From positions 1 through 64,000 of the forward strand of contig UCIA01000004.1 in NCBI GenBank assembly GCA_900472295.1: a DNA stretch of 64,000 bases. The letters run 5' to 3'. The DNA comes from Hyphomicrobiales bacterium (GTDB taxonomy: Bacteria; Pseudomonadota; Alphaproteobacteria; Rhizobiales; Rhizobiaceae). Made by a program: the position numbers and the translations under genes. Below the pieces are notes generated by a model. The model worked only from the letters and a program-made list of their open reading frames with translations, was not told the DNA's origin and did no database searches. Of the stretch, positions 8,749-18,498 are shown piece after piece. Numbering within the stretch: the first letter of the stretch is position 1; the number at the start of each line of letters is the position of its first letter.

Positions 8749-9821
8749 CCCAGCCCTTCCTTTCCATACGCAATCTGCGCAAGGCGTTCGGCGCGATCAC
8801 CGCGGTGCATGACGTCACGCTGGACATTCCAAAGGGTCAGTTCCTGACCTTTCTCGGGCCGTCGGGCTCGGGAAAGTCAACGACGCTCTATGCCATCGCC
8901 GGCTTCCAGGATCCGAGCTCGGGCGATGTCCAGCTGGAAGGCAAATCCTTGCTGGCGATACCCTCGCACAAGCGCAAGATCGGCATGGTCTTCCAGCGCT
9001 ACACGCTGTTTCCGCATCTGACTGTCGCCGAAAACATTGCCTTTCCGCTTCGGGTCCGGCGCCGGCCGGAAGCCGAGGTGAAGAAGAAGGTCGGAGACAT
9101 GCTGGCCCTGGTGCGGCTGGAAAGCTTTGCAGCGAGACTGCCTGGCGCGCTGTCAGGCGGCCAGCAGCAGCGCGTCGCGCTGGCCCGGGCGCTGGCCTAC
9201 GATCCGCCGATCCTTTTGATGGACGAGCCGCTGTCGGCGCTAGACAAGAAACTGCGCGAGGAGATCCAGGCCGAGATCCGCCGCATCCACCGCGAGACCG
9301 GCGTTACCATCCTCTATGTCACGCATGACCAGGAGGAAGCGCTGCACCTCTCGGATCGGATCGCCCTCTTCAGGGACGGCCGTATCGAGCAGATCGGCAC
9401 CGGCGAGGACCTTTATCTTCGGCCAGCGACCGATTTCGTCGCCGGCTTCATCGGCAATTCGAATTTTTTGGCTGCCGAACATCTGGAAACCGTCGGCGGC
9501 GCCGCCACCGTCCGCCTTGCCGACGGCTCTCTGGTCTCGGGTGTCAACGCGAATGGCAGCCTCGCACCGGGGCAAAAAACCAGATTGATGATCAGACCCG
9601 AGGCCCTTCGTCTGGACAGGGGACCGAAAACTGTGGAGCTGGTCGTAGATATTATCGACGTTGCCTTCTATGGCGAACGGCGGCGCATCGTTGCGCGTAC
9701 CAGCACTGGACAGGAGATCGACATCAGGCCGACATTCTCCGCCACAGCTTCGCATGATGTGGCGCCGAGCCAACGTCAGGTCTTTTTCGACCCGAGCGCA
9801 GCGTTCCTGTTTCCCGCCTGA
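8745..9821 (+). CDS. ABC transporter ATP-binding protein, PotA type
   Basis: A 358-residue ATPase. Walker A is GPSGSGKST (38-46), the Q-loop follows KIGMVFQ, the signature is LSGGQQQR (136-143) and Walker B is LLMDEP (157-162). A C-terminal TOBE-like regulatory region (about 240-358) is typical of the PotA/MalK branch. It drives the importer encoded by the three genes before it and is the last clear gene of the operon that starts at 1030. Confidence 0.93.
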   Translation: MTQPFLSIRNLRKAFGAITAVHDVTLDIPKGQFLTFLGPSGSGKSTTLYAIAGFQDPSSGDVQLEGKSLLAIPSHKRKIGMVFQRYTLFPHLTVAENIAFPLRVRRRPEAEVKKKVGDMLALVRLESFAARLPGALSGGQQQRVALARALAYDPPILLMDEPLSALDKKLREEIQAEIRRIHRETGVTILYVTHDQEEALHLSDRIALFRDGRIEQIGTGEDLYLRPATDFVAGFIGNSNFLAAEHLETVGGAATVRLADGSLVSGVNANGSLAPGQKTRLMIRPEALRLDRGPKTVELVVDIIDVAFYGERRRIVARTSTGQEIDIRPTFSATASHDVAPSQRQVFFDPSAAFLFPA

Positions 9822-10200
9822 CTCACCACACCGGATGGACGTCAGCCAGCAGTTCGACGAGTTGCCGCTGGCTGGGGCAAGACGGCGGACGGCAAGGTTG
9901 CGCTGGCCTGCGTGTCGCCCACTATTGCAGATCATAGACCTACCGCCGGGCGTCCGGGGATCGTCCAGAACATCGTCGTTATCGTCGTGCTTGCGCTGGC
10001 CGGACGCCAAGCCCTGACACGGCGAACGCCGCCCGAACCGCCAGCCGAAGATGCCAATCCCGACATGCAGCCAGGCAGCCTGCAGGCACGACGCGGCAAT
10101 GAAGGCTCTGGTCAAACTCAGACGTTGTGGTAGAGTGATCATACCAGTCAATCACATGACGATAGGCACGGCCATCGTTGAAAATCGGGAGCAAGCATAG
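9822..10200. other. Intergenic region upstream of apnO
   Basis: This 379-base gap separates the polyamine-type importer from the apiose genes. I see no supportable gene. Its right part holds TGGTA (10128-10132) and TACCA (10142-10146) facing each other, and the motif GATCATACCAGT (10137-10148) that recurs before other apiose genes. Confidence 0.6.
10137..10148. promoter_or_regulatory. Shared motif copy 1 (ATCATACCAGT) before apnO
   Basis: The 11-mer ATCATACCAGT (10138-10148) is repeated exactly at 11118-11128 before the importer genes, and a close relative (ATTATACCAGA) precedes the RuBisCO-like gene. With TGGTA at 10128 it forms an inverted pair TGGTA-N9-TACCA. It is a candidate operator of the GntR/FCD regulator at 18499-19212. 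Confidence 0.5.
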
Positions 10201-11028
10201 ATGACGACGATTGCGCTGTTCGGAGCCGGCGGGAAAATGGGCTACCGCCTGTCGACCAATTTTCGTGGCTCGCCGTATACGATACGCCATGTCGAGGTCA
10301 GCGATGCCGGCCGCGAGCGGCTGAAATCGGGGCTGGGCTTCGATGCCGTCAGCGCCGATGAAGCGCTCAACGGCGCCGATGTGGTGATTCTGGCTGTACC
10401 CGATACGCACATCGGCAAGGTGGCGGCCAGCATCGAGAGCAAGCTTGCATCGGGCACGATGGTCGTCGTGCTCGACGCTGCCGCACCGTTCGCCGGCCAT
10501 TTGCCGAAGCGGCCGGACCTGACCTATTTCGTCACCCATCCCTGCCATCCGCCGATCTTCAACGACGAGACCGACATGGCGGCCAAAAAGGACTATTTCG
10601 GCGGCGTCAAGGCCAAGCAGCATATGGTCAGCGCGCTGATGCAGGGACCGGAAGAGGACTACGCCAAGGGCGAGGCAATCGCCAAGATCATCTGGGCGCC
10701 GGTCATGCGCTCGCACCGCGTCAGCGTCGAGCAGATGGCGCTGCTCGAGCCCGGCCTTTCGGAAACCGTATGCGCCTCACTGCTCGTCGTCATGAAGGAA
10801 GCCGTCGACGAGGTCGTGGCGCGCGGCGTCGACAGGCAAGCTGCGCTCGATTTCCTGCTTGGCCACATGAACGTGCTTGGCGCCGTCATCTTCGGCGAAA
10901 CCAAGGGTGTGTTCTCCGACGCCTGCAACAAGGCGATCGAATTCGGCAAGCCGGTGCTGATGCGCGATGATTGGAAGCGAGTGTTCGAGCCGGAAGAGAT
11001 CGCCGCGAGCATTCAGCGCATCACCTGA
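10201..11028 (+). CDS. apnO: D-apionate oxidoisomerase
   Basis: A 275-residue Rossmann-fold dehydrogenase. The nucleotide loop is GAGGKMG (8-14), and the rest resembles 6-phosphogluconate-type dehydrogenases, with THPCHPPIFND and a helical C-terminal half. In the published D-apiose pathways ApnO turns D-apionate into 3-oxo-isoapionate with NAD+. The assignment rests on family resemblance plus a neighbourhood holding the rest of the pathway (ApsD, ApnL, OiaK, RuBisCO-like protein). It is separated from the importer genes by a terminator-like hairpin, so it may be its own transcription unit. Confidence 0.8.
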   Translation: MTTIALFGAGGKMGYRLSTNFRGSPYTIRHVEVSDAGRERLKSGLGFDAVSADEALNGADVVILAVPDTHIGKVAASIESKLASGTMVVVLDAAAPFAGHLPKRPDLTYFVTHPCHPPIFNDETDMAAKKDYFGGVKAKQHMVSALMQGPEEDYAKGEAIAKIIWAPVMRSHRVSVEQMALLEPGLSETVCASLLVVMKEAVDEVVARGVDRQAALDFLLGHMNVLGAVIFGETKGVFSDACNKAIEFGKPVLMRDDWKRVFEPEEIAASIQRIT

Positions 11029-11035
11029 GAGGTGA

Positions 11036-11073
11036 GCGATCTTCCTTTCTCCTTGTGGGAGAAGGGAGATCGC
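11036..11073 (+). terminator. Terminator-like hairpin after apnO
   Basis: GCGATCTTCCTTTCTCC pairs with GGGAGAAGGGAGATCGC around a TTGT loop, allowing G-U pairs. It begins 8 bases after the apnO stop. There is no long T-run. The CTTGTGGGAGAAGG core resembles a dispersed element I recall from rhizobial intergenic regions. Confidence 0.55.
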
Positions 11074-11113
11074 CGGCCGCTCATCAGGTACACATCATCT
11101 GAATTTGTGATTG

Positions 11114-11128
11114 ACTCATCATACCAGT
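11114..11128. promoter_or_regulatory. Shared motif copy 2 (ACTCATCATACCAGT)
   Basis: ACTCATCATACCAG (11114-11127) differs from the copy before the RuBisCO-like gene (ACTCATTATACCAG, 19331-19344) at one of 14 positions. It lies about 215 bases before the binding-protein start, inside a possible promoter spacer. Confidence 0.5.
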
Positions 11129-11312
11129 TGGCTTAGCTGTTCATGGCTTGGATCGATCAGGTTTCGCAGGGAGTTCGAAGCCGGGTACGAGTGGAGGACG
11201 GCCGGGGGAGCAACGATCCGTCAGGGGAAGCCGGCAAACGGTTTTTGAATCTGAACCGATCAGCGGCCCGCGCTGCGTGACGAATTCGAGTGCAGACATT
11301 GGCCTTGGTTGA

Positions 11313-12284
<972 letters not shown>

Positions 12285-12301
12285 GCCGCGTGACATGAAT
12301 A

Positions 12302-12331
12302 GCGAGGGGCGACCCATGGGTCGCCCCTCGC
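12302..12331 (+). other. Perfect 30-bp palindrome / hairpin after the binding-protein gene
   Basis: The arm GCGAGGGGCGACCC and its exact complement form an uninterrupted palindrome starting 18 bases after the binding-protein stop. Only CCGCCATTTT follows, so termination would be partial. It most likely stabilises the upstream message or attenuates the downstream genes. Confidence 0.75.
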
Positions 12332-12378
12332 CGCCATTTTCCGTGGGTGCCGACCGCCATGCTGAACAACAGGCCGCC

Positions 12379-13023
12379 ATGCTGAACATCAAGCCGACCT
12401 GGCCGATCCTTGTCGTTGCAGTCTGCATCAGCCTGACCGCCTGCAAGATTCTGCCGACGCCTTCAGGAGACGGCGGCAACAGCGCCGCGTTCAACCCGGA
12501 CAAGATGGTTGAGGATATCTGGGCGGCGAAGGTCGTGCCCTATCTCCAGCGGAAAGCCGGACCGTTTGCCGAGGTTCACGCTCTGGCGAAAACCGATCCC
12601 GCTTCCGCCGGCGCCAAATATGGCAATCCAAACAAGCAGGCGAACTCGCCGTGGACCTTCGCGGTGCGCGTCGAGGGCAAGATCATCGCCGCCAATACGG
12701 GGTCGCGCGCGGCGACGATGGATATCGATGTCGATGGCGACGGCAAGGCGGATGCGCGGGTGCAGATCGGACCGGCGATGCGGGGAACCGCGTTGCGCGA
12801 CAGCCTCGATTTCATCCAATTCAACGATTTTACCAATCAGATCGACTTCGCCCAGTTCGGCAAGGCGTTCAACGCCTACGCCAACAAGACCGTGCTTTCC
12901 AAGCTGCCGCGCGACGCGCTGGAGGGCCGGACCGCAAAGGTTCTCGGCGCCTATACGCTCGAAAGCGGCCAGGACCTGCCGCTGGTGACGCCGGCGGAGG
13001 CAGAAATCGGGCCAAAGCCATGA
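12379..13023 (+). CDS. DUF2291 family lipoprotein
   Basis: A 214-residue protein with a lipoprotein signal (LVVAVCISLTAC, lipidated Cys at residue 22). The start at 12379 is preferred; an in-frame ATG at 12295 would translate the hairpin and push the lipobox too deep. The core RVQIGPAMRGTALRD followed by FTNQIDF is shared with the second DUF2291 protein at 33031-33681. Both lie beside the ATPase gene of a ribose-type importer, which suggests an envelope accessory of that importer class; function is unproven. Its stop overlaps the ATPase start (ATGA). Confidence 0.82.
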   Translation: MLNIKPTWPILVVAVCISLTACKILPTPSGDGGNSAAFNPDKMVEDIWAAKVVPYLQRKAGPFAEVHALAKTDPASAGAKYGNPNKQANSPWTFAVRVEGKIIAANTGSRAATMDIDVDGDGKADARVQIGPAMRGTALRDSLDFIQFNDFTNQIDFAQFGKAFNAYANKTVLSKLPRDALEGRTAKVLGAYTLESGQDLPLVTPAEAEIGPKP

Positions 13024-14567
13024 GTGCCGCCGCCGCTCACGATGTCATCTTGAAGCTGGAGGACGTCTCCAAGGTCTATTCCGGCACCGTCGCGGTCAAG
13101 CGCGCGAATTTCGAGGTGCGCAAGGGTGCGGTGAATGTGCTGGTCGGCGAAAACGGCGCCGGCAAGTCGACACTGATGAAGATTATCGCCGGCGTCGAAC
13201 AGCCGACGCTCGGCCGGATCCTTCTGGACGGGGAGGAAGTCTCCTTCTCGTCGTCCGGCGATGCAGTGAACCGCGGCATCGGCATGGTGTTCCAGGAGTT
13301 GAACCTGTTCGGTAATATGACGGTGGCCGAAAACATCTTCGCTACCCGCGAGATCACCAACCGGTTCCGCAAGATCGACCGCAAGGAGCAGGAGCGCCGT
13401 GCGGCGCAATTTCTCGAACGCCTGCAAGCCGGGATAAGGCCCGACATGCTGGTCGAGGATCTGCGCATCGGCCAGCAGCAGCTGGTCGAAATCGCCAAGG
13501 CGGTTTCGCTCGATGCACGCATCCTGATCATGGACGAGCCGACCTCGGCGCTGAGTGCGGCGGAAGTCGAGATCCTGTTCAAGGTGATCGCCGACCTCAA
13601 GGCGCGCGGCGTGGCCATCGTCTACATCTCGCATAGGCTGGAAGAGCTGATCCGCATCGGCGACTACATCACCGTGCTGCGCGATGGACACATCACCGGC
13701 CAGGAAGAGATGAAGAACGTCGACACGCGCTGGATCGTGCGGCAGATGATCGGCTCCGACGCCAAGGATTTCGCCAAGGCCGACGGCCATGTTCCGGGCG
13801 AAGAAATATTCCGCGCCGAGGACATATGCCTGCCGCGCGTGACCGGCGGAATGGCGGTCGACCATGTGTCGCTGTCGCTGCGCGCCGGCGAAATCCTCGG
13901 CATATACGGGCTGATGGGCGCCGGGCGCAGCGAGCTGTTCGACTGCATCATGGGCCGCCATGGCCAGGCCACCGGAGCGATCTTCATCGCCGGCAAGAAG
14001 GTCAAGGAGCGCGACACGACGCGGCGCATCCGGCGCGGACTGGCGCTGATCCCCGAAGACCGCCAGCGCGAAGGGCTGGTGTCGATCCTCTCGGTCGCCA
14101 GCAACCTGACGCTGGCCAGCCTGTCGCGCTTTGTCCGCCTGTTTCATATTCGCGGCGGCCCCGAAAGACAGGCGGTGACGCAGATGGTGCGGGAACTGGC
14201 GATCAAGGTTGCCGACCCGGCGCAAGAGGTCTCGTCGCTGTCTGGTGGCAACCAGCAAAAGGTGGTGATCGGCAAGGCGCTGCTCACCGGGCCGAAAGTG
14301 TTGCTGATGGACGAGCCCAGCCGCGGCATCGATGTCGGCGCCAAGGCCGACGTCTTCCGCACCATGCGCAAACTGTCGCGTGACGGACTGGGCATTCTCT
14401 TCGCCACCTCCGATCTCGACGAGGTGTTGGCGCTGTCCGACCGCATTGCGGTGATGAGCAACGGAAAACTGACTGGCATGTTCGACCGCGCCGAGGCGAC
14501 GGAGGCGGCACTTGTCGCCGCCTCGGCACTTGGCCACGGACCGGCCCCGCACACGGAGAGCCCATGA
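13020..14567 (+). CDS. Sugar ABC transporter ATP-binding protein, RbsA type
   Basis: A 515-residue tandem ATPase. The first domain has Walker A GENGAGKST (43-51) and Walker B LIMDEPTSAL. The second has the altered P-loop GLMGAGRSE that is usual in RbsA/MglA proteins, signature LSGGNQQK and LLMDEPSRGIDVGAK. The start overlaps the DUF2291 stop and the stop overlaps the permease start, both by ATGA. The longer frame from 12651 crosses the DUF2291 gene in another frame and is not used. Confidence 0.93.
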   Translation: MSAAAAHDVILKLEDVSKVYSGTVAVKRANFEVRKGAVNVLVGENGAGKSTLMKIIAGVEQPTLGRILLDGEEVSFSSSGDAVNRGIGMVFQELNLFGNMTVAENIFATREITNRFRKIDRKEQERRAAQFLERLQAGIRPDMLVEDLRIGQQQLVEIAKAVSLDARILIMDEPTSALSAAEVEILFKVIADLKARGVAIVYISHRLEELIRIGDYITVLRDGHITGQEEMKNVDTRWIVRQMIGSDAKDFAKADGHVPGEEIFRAEDICLPRVTGGMAVDHVSLSLRAGEILGIYGLMGAGRSELFDCIMGRHGQATGAIFIAGKKVKERDTTRRIRRGLALIPEDRQREGLVSILSVASNLTLASLSRFVRLFHIRGGPERQAVTQMVRELAIKVADPAQEVSSLSGGNQQKVVIGKALLTGPKVLLMDEPSRGIDVGAKADVFRTMRKLSRDGLGILFATSDLDEVLALSDRIAVMSNGKLTGMFDRAEATEAALVAASALGHGPAPHTESP

Positions 14568-15628
14568 CTCATATCCCGGCCAAGGCGGCTTCTTCCTCCG
14601 TCTCGAGCGGCTCGCTGCTGCTGACGCTGATGAAGGCCAGAACCTTCATCGCGCTGATCGCCGTCTTGATCTTCTTTTCGATCGCGGCGCCGAATTTCCT
14701 GTCGACCGCCAATCTGATCCTGATGTCGAAGCATGTGGCGCTGAACGCCTTCCTCGCCATGGGCATGACCTTCGTCATCATCACCGGCGGCATCGACCTG
14801 TCGGTCGGCTCGATCGTCGGACTGTGCGGCATGGTGGCCGGCTATCTCGTGCTCAACGGCATCGACCTGCAATTCGGTTACACCATCTATTTCAACGTCG
14901 TCGAGATCGCGCTGATCACGCTCGCCGTCGGCATCCTGATCGGCGCCGTCAACGGATTGCTGATCACCAGGCTGAACGTCGCGCCGTTCATCGCCACGCT
15001 TGGCGTGCTCTATGTCGCACGCGGCCTGGCGCTGCTGTCGTCCGATGGCCGCACCTTCCCCAACCTGGTCGGCAAGCCGGAGCTCGGCACCACCGGCTTT
15101 GGCTTCCTCGGCGCCGGGCGGCTGCTCGGCCTGCCCGTAGCGATCTGGATCCTGATCGTCGTTGCGCTGGCAGCGGCCTATCTCGCCAAATACACCCCGC
15201 TCGGCCGCCACATCTTCGCCGTCGGCGGCAATGAACGGGCGTCGCGAATTTCCGGCGTCCGTGTCAACATGGTGAAAATGTTCGTCTACATGTTCTCCGG
15301 TTTCTGCGCGGCAATCGTCGGCCTGATCATCTCGTCCGAACTGATGGCCTCGCATCCGGCGACTGGCGAGAGCTTCGAATTGAACGCCATCGCGGCGGCC
15401 GTTCTTGGCGGCACCTCGATGTCGGGCGGGCGCGGCACGATCGGCGGCACCATTGTCGGCGCTTTCGTCATCGGTATTCTTTCGGACGGGCTGGTGATGA
15501 TGGGGGTGAGTTCGTTCTGGCAGATGGTGATCAAGGGCCTCGTCATCATCGTCGCCGTCGTCGTCGACCAGGCGCAGCGCCGGCTGCAGAGCCGGGTGAC
15601 GCTGATGCAGATGGCAAAGGCAGGCTGA
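14564..15628 (+). CDS. Sugar ABC transporter permease, RbsC type
   Basis: A 354-residue inner-membrane permease with about eight to ten hydrophobic helices. Typical family stretches are GGIDLSVGSIVGLCGM (about 75-90), NGLLITRLNVAPFIATLGVLYVARGLAL and GGTSMSGGRGTIGGTIVGAFVIG. It should form the homodimeric channel of the apiose-linked importer. It is followed after two bases by apsD. Confidence 0.93.
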   Translation: MTHIPAKAASSSVSSGSLLLTLMKARTFIALIAVLIFFSIAAPNFLSTANLILMSKHVALNAFLAMGMTFVIITGGIDLSVGSIVGLCGMVAGYLVLNGIDLQFGYTIYFNVVEIALITLAVGILIGAVNGLLITRLNVAPFIATLGVLYVARGLALLSSDGRTFPNLVGKPELGTTGFGFLGAGRLLGLPVAIWILIVVALAAAYLAKYTPLGRHIFAVGGNERASRISGVRVNMVKMFVYMFSGFCAAIVGLIISSELMASHPATGESFELNAIAAAVLGGTSMSGGRGTIGGTIVGAFVIGILSDGLVMMGVSSFWQMVIKGLVIIVAVVVDQAQRRLQSRVTLMQMAKAG

Positions 15629-15630
15629 GC

Positions 15631-16665
15631 ATGGCGGAGTTGCGCGGAGCGCTGATCGGCTGCGGCTTCTTTGCCGTCAACCAGATGCATGCCTGGCGCG
15701 ACATAGAGGGCGCCGCGATCGTCGCCATCTGCGACCGCGATCCCGACCGGCTGCGGATCGTCGGCGACCAGTTCGGCATCGCAAAGCGCTACACCGATGC
15801 GGCAGAACTTTTCGCTGGCGAAAGCCTGGACTTCGTCGATATCGCCACCACCGCGCCCAGCCATCGACCGCTGGTCGAGATGGCGGCCCGGCACCGCGTG
15901 CCGGCAATCTGCCAAAAGCCGTTTGCGCCGACGCTGGCCGACGCAAAGGCGATGGTGAAGGCTTGCAGCGATGCCGGTATACCGCTGATGGTGCATGAGA
16001 ATTTTCGCTGGCAGTCGCCGATCCAGGCGGTGCGGGCCGCGCTCGACAGCGGTGAGATCGGCACGCCCTTTTTTGGCCGCATCTCCTTCCGCTCCGCCTA
16101 TGACGTGTTTTCCGGCCAACCCTATCTCGCCAAGGGAAAGCGCTTCATCATCGAAGATCTCGGCATCCATAGTCTTGATATCGCCCGCTTCCTGCTCGGC
16201 GACGTGTCGACGATCACGACGCGAACGGCGCGCATCAACCCCGACATCGCCGGCGAGGATGTCGCGACGATGCTGATGGACCATACGGGAGGCGCGACGT
16301 CGGTGGTCGACTGCAGCTATGCGACGAAGCTTGCCGTGGAGCCGTTTCCCGAAACGCTGATCGAGATCGACGGCAGCGACGGCACGATCCGGCTGGCGCA
16401 AGGATATCGGCTCACCGTCACCGGCAGGAGCGGCACGAAGATCACCGACGTCTCGCCGCCGCAGTTGCCGTGGGCGTCGCGTCCCTGGCACAACATCCAG
16501 GAAAGCGTCGTCGCCATCCAGCAGCACTGGGTCGACTGCCTGGCAAAGGGAACCAAGCCGGCGACCTCTGGTGCGGACAATCTCAAGACTTTCGCGCTGG
16601 TCGAGGCGGCCTATCTGGGCGCCGCGAACCACGAACCTGTCCACCTGGACGCCTTGCTGACATGA
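15631..16665 (+). CDS. apsD: D-apiose dehydrogenase (Gfo/Idh/MocA family)
   Basis: A 344-residue Gfo/Idh/MocA oxidoreductase. The NAD-binding start is GALIGCGFFAVNQMHAW, the conserved Lys lies in CQKPFAP (usually EKP; here QKP), and IEDLGIHSLDIARFLLG carries the active-site His. In the known pathway ApsD oxidises D-apiose to D-apionolactone. It sits directly between the sugar importer and apnL, overlapping apnL by ATGA, which supports that role over other substrates of this broad family. Confidence 0.8.
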   Translation: MAELRGALIGCGFFAVNQMHAWRDIEGAAIVAICDRDPDRLRIVGDQFGIAKRYTDAAELFAGESLDFVDIATTAPSHRPLVEMAARHRVPAICQKPFAPTLADAKAMVKACSDAGIPLMVHENFRWQSPIQAVRAALDSGEIGTPFFGRISFRSAYDVFSGQPYLAKGKRFIIEDLGIHSLDIARFLLGDVSTITTRTARINPDIAGEDVATMLMDHTGGATSVVDCSYATKLAVEPFPETLIEIDGSDGTIRLAQGYRLTVTGRSGTKITDVSPPQLPWASRPWHNIQESVVAIQQHWVDCLAKGTKPATSGADNLKTFALVEAAYLGAANHEPVHLDALLT

Positions 16666-18497
16666 CAGCCGACGCCTTCCTCCTCTTCGGTACGCATGCC
16701 GTCGAGGCCGAGCCGGTCAGGCTGAATGCGGGCCTGCTCAGCGCCGACTTCGTCAACGGCAATTTGCGTACCATCCGCCATGCCGGCACCGAAGTGCTGC
16801 GTGCCATCGCCTACATCGTGCGCGACCGCGACTGGGGCACTTACGAGCCTGAACTGACGGAGCTTATCGTCGACCAGGGCGCCGACACTTTCTCGGTCAG
16901 CTACACGGCAAACTGCACCGGGCCGGACGCAAGCCGGCTCGCCTTTCGCGCCACCATCAAAGGCTCTGATGGCCATCTGGCCTTCGACGTGAGTGCCTTG
17001 CCCGAGAGCGACTTCGAGACCAATCGCTGCGGCTTCTGCATCCTGCATCCGATCGCAGGCCTGGCCGGCAGCCCGGTGACGGTCGAGCACACTGACGGCA
17101 GTGTCGTCGCGACGAAACTTCCCGACCTGATCGACCCTTGGCAGCCTTTCAAGGACCTGCGCGCGATCACCCATGAGGTTCAGCCGGGCATTACCGCCGA
17201 ATGCCGGATGGAGGGCGATACTTTCGAGATGGAGGACCAGCGCAACTGGTCGGACGCGTCCTACAAGACCTATGTCCGGCCGCTGGCGCTGCCATGGCCC
17301 TATGTGCTGTCTGCCGGGGAGCCTGTCAGGCAGACGATCAGCCTGCGCATCACCGGTGACGGGAAAATGCCGGATGGCGTCGTGGCCAGCGAGCCGGTCC
17401 GCGTTGAACTCGGCGAAGTCGGAGCGACACTGCCGGATATCGGCGTGATCATCTACCCGGATGAGGTTGAGGCATCACTCGTGAACCTGCCGGTGCTCTC
17501 TACGCTTGGCCCACAGCACCTGATCTTCCACTACGATCCGACGCGCGGTCACGAACTGCGCGCGTTGCAGTCCTTTGCAAAACTTGCCGCTGCCTATCCG
17601 GTACAGACGACCCTCGAATGCGTTGTTGCCTGCGCGGGCAATCTCGACGCTGAACTTTCAGCCGTCGCCGACATGGTGCGCCAGGCCGGGCTAAAACTCT
17701 CGGCCATTGCAGTCTCGCCTTCGGTCGACCGCCAGTCGACGCCGCCGGGCAGCGCGTGGCCGGATTGTCCGCCGCTCGAAGACGTCTATGCCGCGGCGCG
17801 CCGCGCCTTTCCCGATATCCGGCTTGGCGGCGGCATGTTCAGCTATTTCACCGAACTCAACCGCAAGCGCGTGCCAGCCGGCTTGCTCGATTTTGTCACC
17901 CACTGCACCTGTCCGATCGTGCATGCCGCCGACGATCTCAGCGTCATGCAATCGCTGGAGGCGCTGCCCTTCATCACCGCGTCGACACGGGCGATCTTCG
18001 GGGAAAAACCGCACCGCATCGGGCCGTCGACAATTGCCATGCGCCAGAACCCCTATGGCGGCGCGACCAAACCCAATCCGCACGGTCTGCGCATCGCCAT
18101 GGCCGACCGCGATCCGCGTCATGCCGGGCAGTTCGCCGCCGCATGGACGATCGGCTATGCCGCGCGCGTCGCGCCGGCCGGGCTGGAACTGCTCACGCTT
18201 TCCGGCTTCACCGGACCGTTTGGCGTCCTCGCAGAATCCGGCGAATCCGTCGCGGAAGGATCACCTCGGCCGATCTTCCAGGCCGTCAAAGGTCTTTGCG
18301 AATTGGCTGGCCTTGTTCATGTAGCGGCAAATACGAGCGATGAAACGCGAGTGCTGGCGCTGGCCGGCCGCTCCGCTTCGGGCAAGACCGTCGTGTGGCT
18401 GGCGAACCTGACGGCAGACGATGTACCGGTCGACATCTCAGCTCTTGGCCGAGGCCATCTCGTGATGGCGCCTTACGCGATTGCCCGGTTCGGCTGA
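16662..18497 (+). CDS. apnL: D-apionate lactonase
   Basis: A 611-residue protein without a familiar catalytic signature that I can read. Its length and position after apsD match D-apionate lactonase, which opens D-apionolactone to D-apionate. The C-terminal half (PFITASTRAIFGEKPHRIGPSTIAMRQNPYG, then YAARVAPAGLELLTLSGFTGPFG) looks like a glycoside-hydrolase-type barrel with a trailing beta domain. The ATG at 16662 overlaps the apsD stop. Only one base separates its stop from the convergent GntR gene. The assignment is mostly from context. Confidence 0.72.
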   Translation: MTADAFLLFGTHAVEAEPVRLNAGLLSADFVNGNLRTIRHAGTEVLRAIAYIVRDRDWGTYEPELTELIVDQGADTFSVSYTANCTGPDASRLAFRATIKGSDGHLAFDVSALPESDFETNRCGFCILHPIAGLAGSPVTVEHTDGSVVATKLPDLIDPWQPFKDLRAITHEVQPGITAECRMEGDTFEMEDQRNWSDASYKTYVRPLALPWPYVLSAGEPVRQTISLRITGDGKMPDGVVASEPVRVELGEVGATLPDIGVIIYPDEVEASLVNLPVLSTLGPQHLIFHYDPTRGHELRALQSFAKLAAAYPVQTTLECVVACAGNLDAELSAVADMVRQAGLKLSAIAVSPSVDRQSTPPGSAWPDCPPLEDVYAAARRAFPDIRLGGGMFSYFTELNRKRVPAGLLDFVTHCTCPIVHAADDLSVMQSLEALPFITASTRAIFGEKPHRIGPSTIAMRQNPYGGATKPNPHGLRIAMADRDPRHAGQFAAAWTIGYAARVAPAGLELLTLSGFTGPFGVLAESGESVAEGSPRPIFQAVKGLCELAGLVHVAANTSDETRVLALAGRSASGKTVVWLANLTADDVPVDISALGRGHLVMAPYAIARFG

Positions 18498-18498
18498 G

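Noticed and set aside
12951..14552. A 533-codon minus-strand frame opposite the apiose importer ATPase
   Set aside because: Shadow of a clear RbsA-type ATPase gene with ATGA overlaps on both sides.
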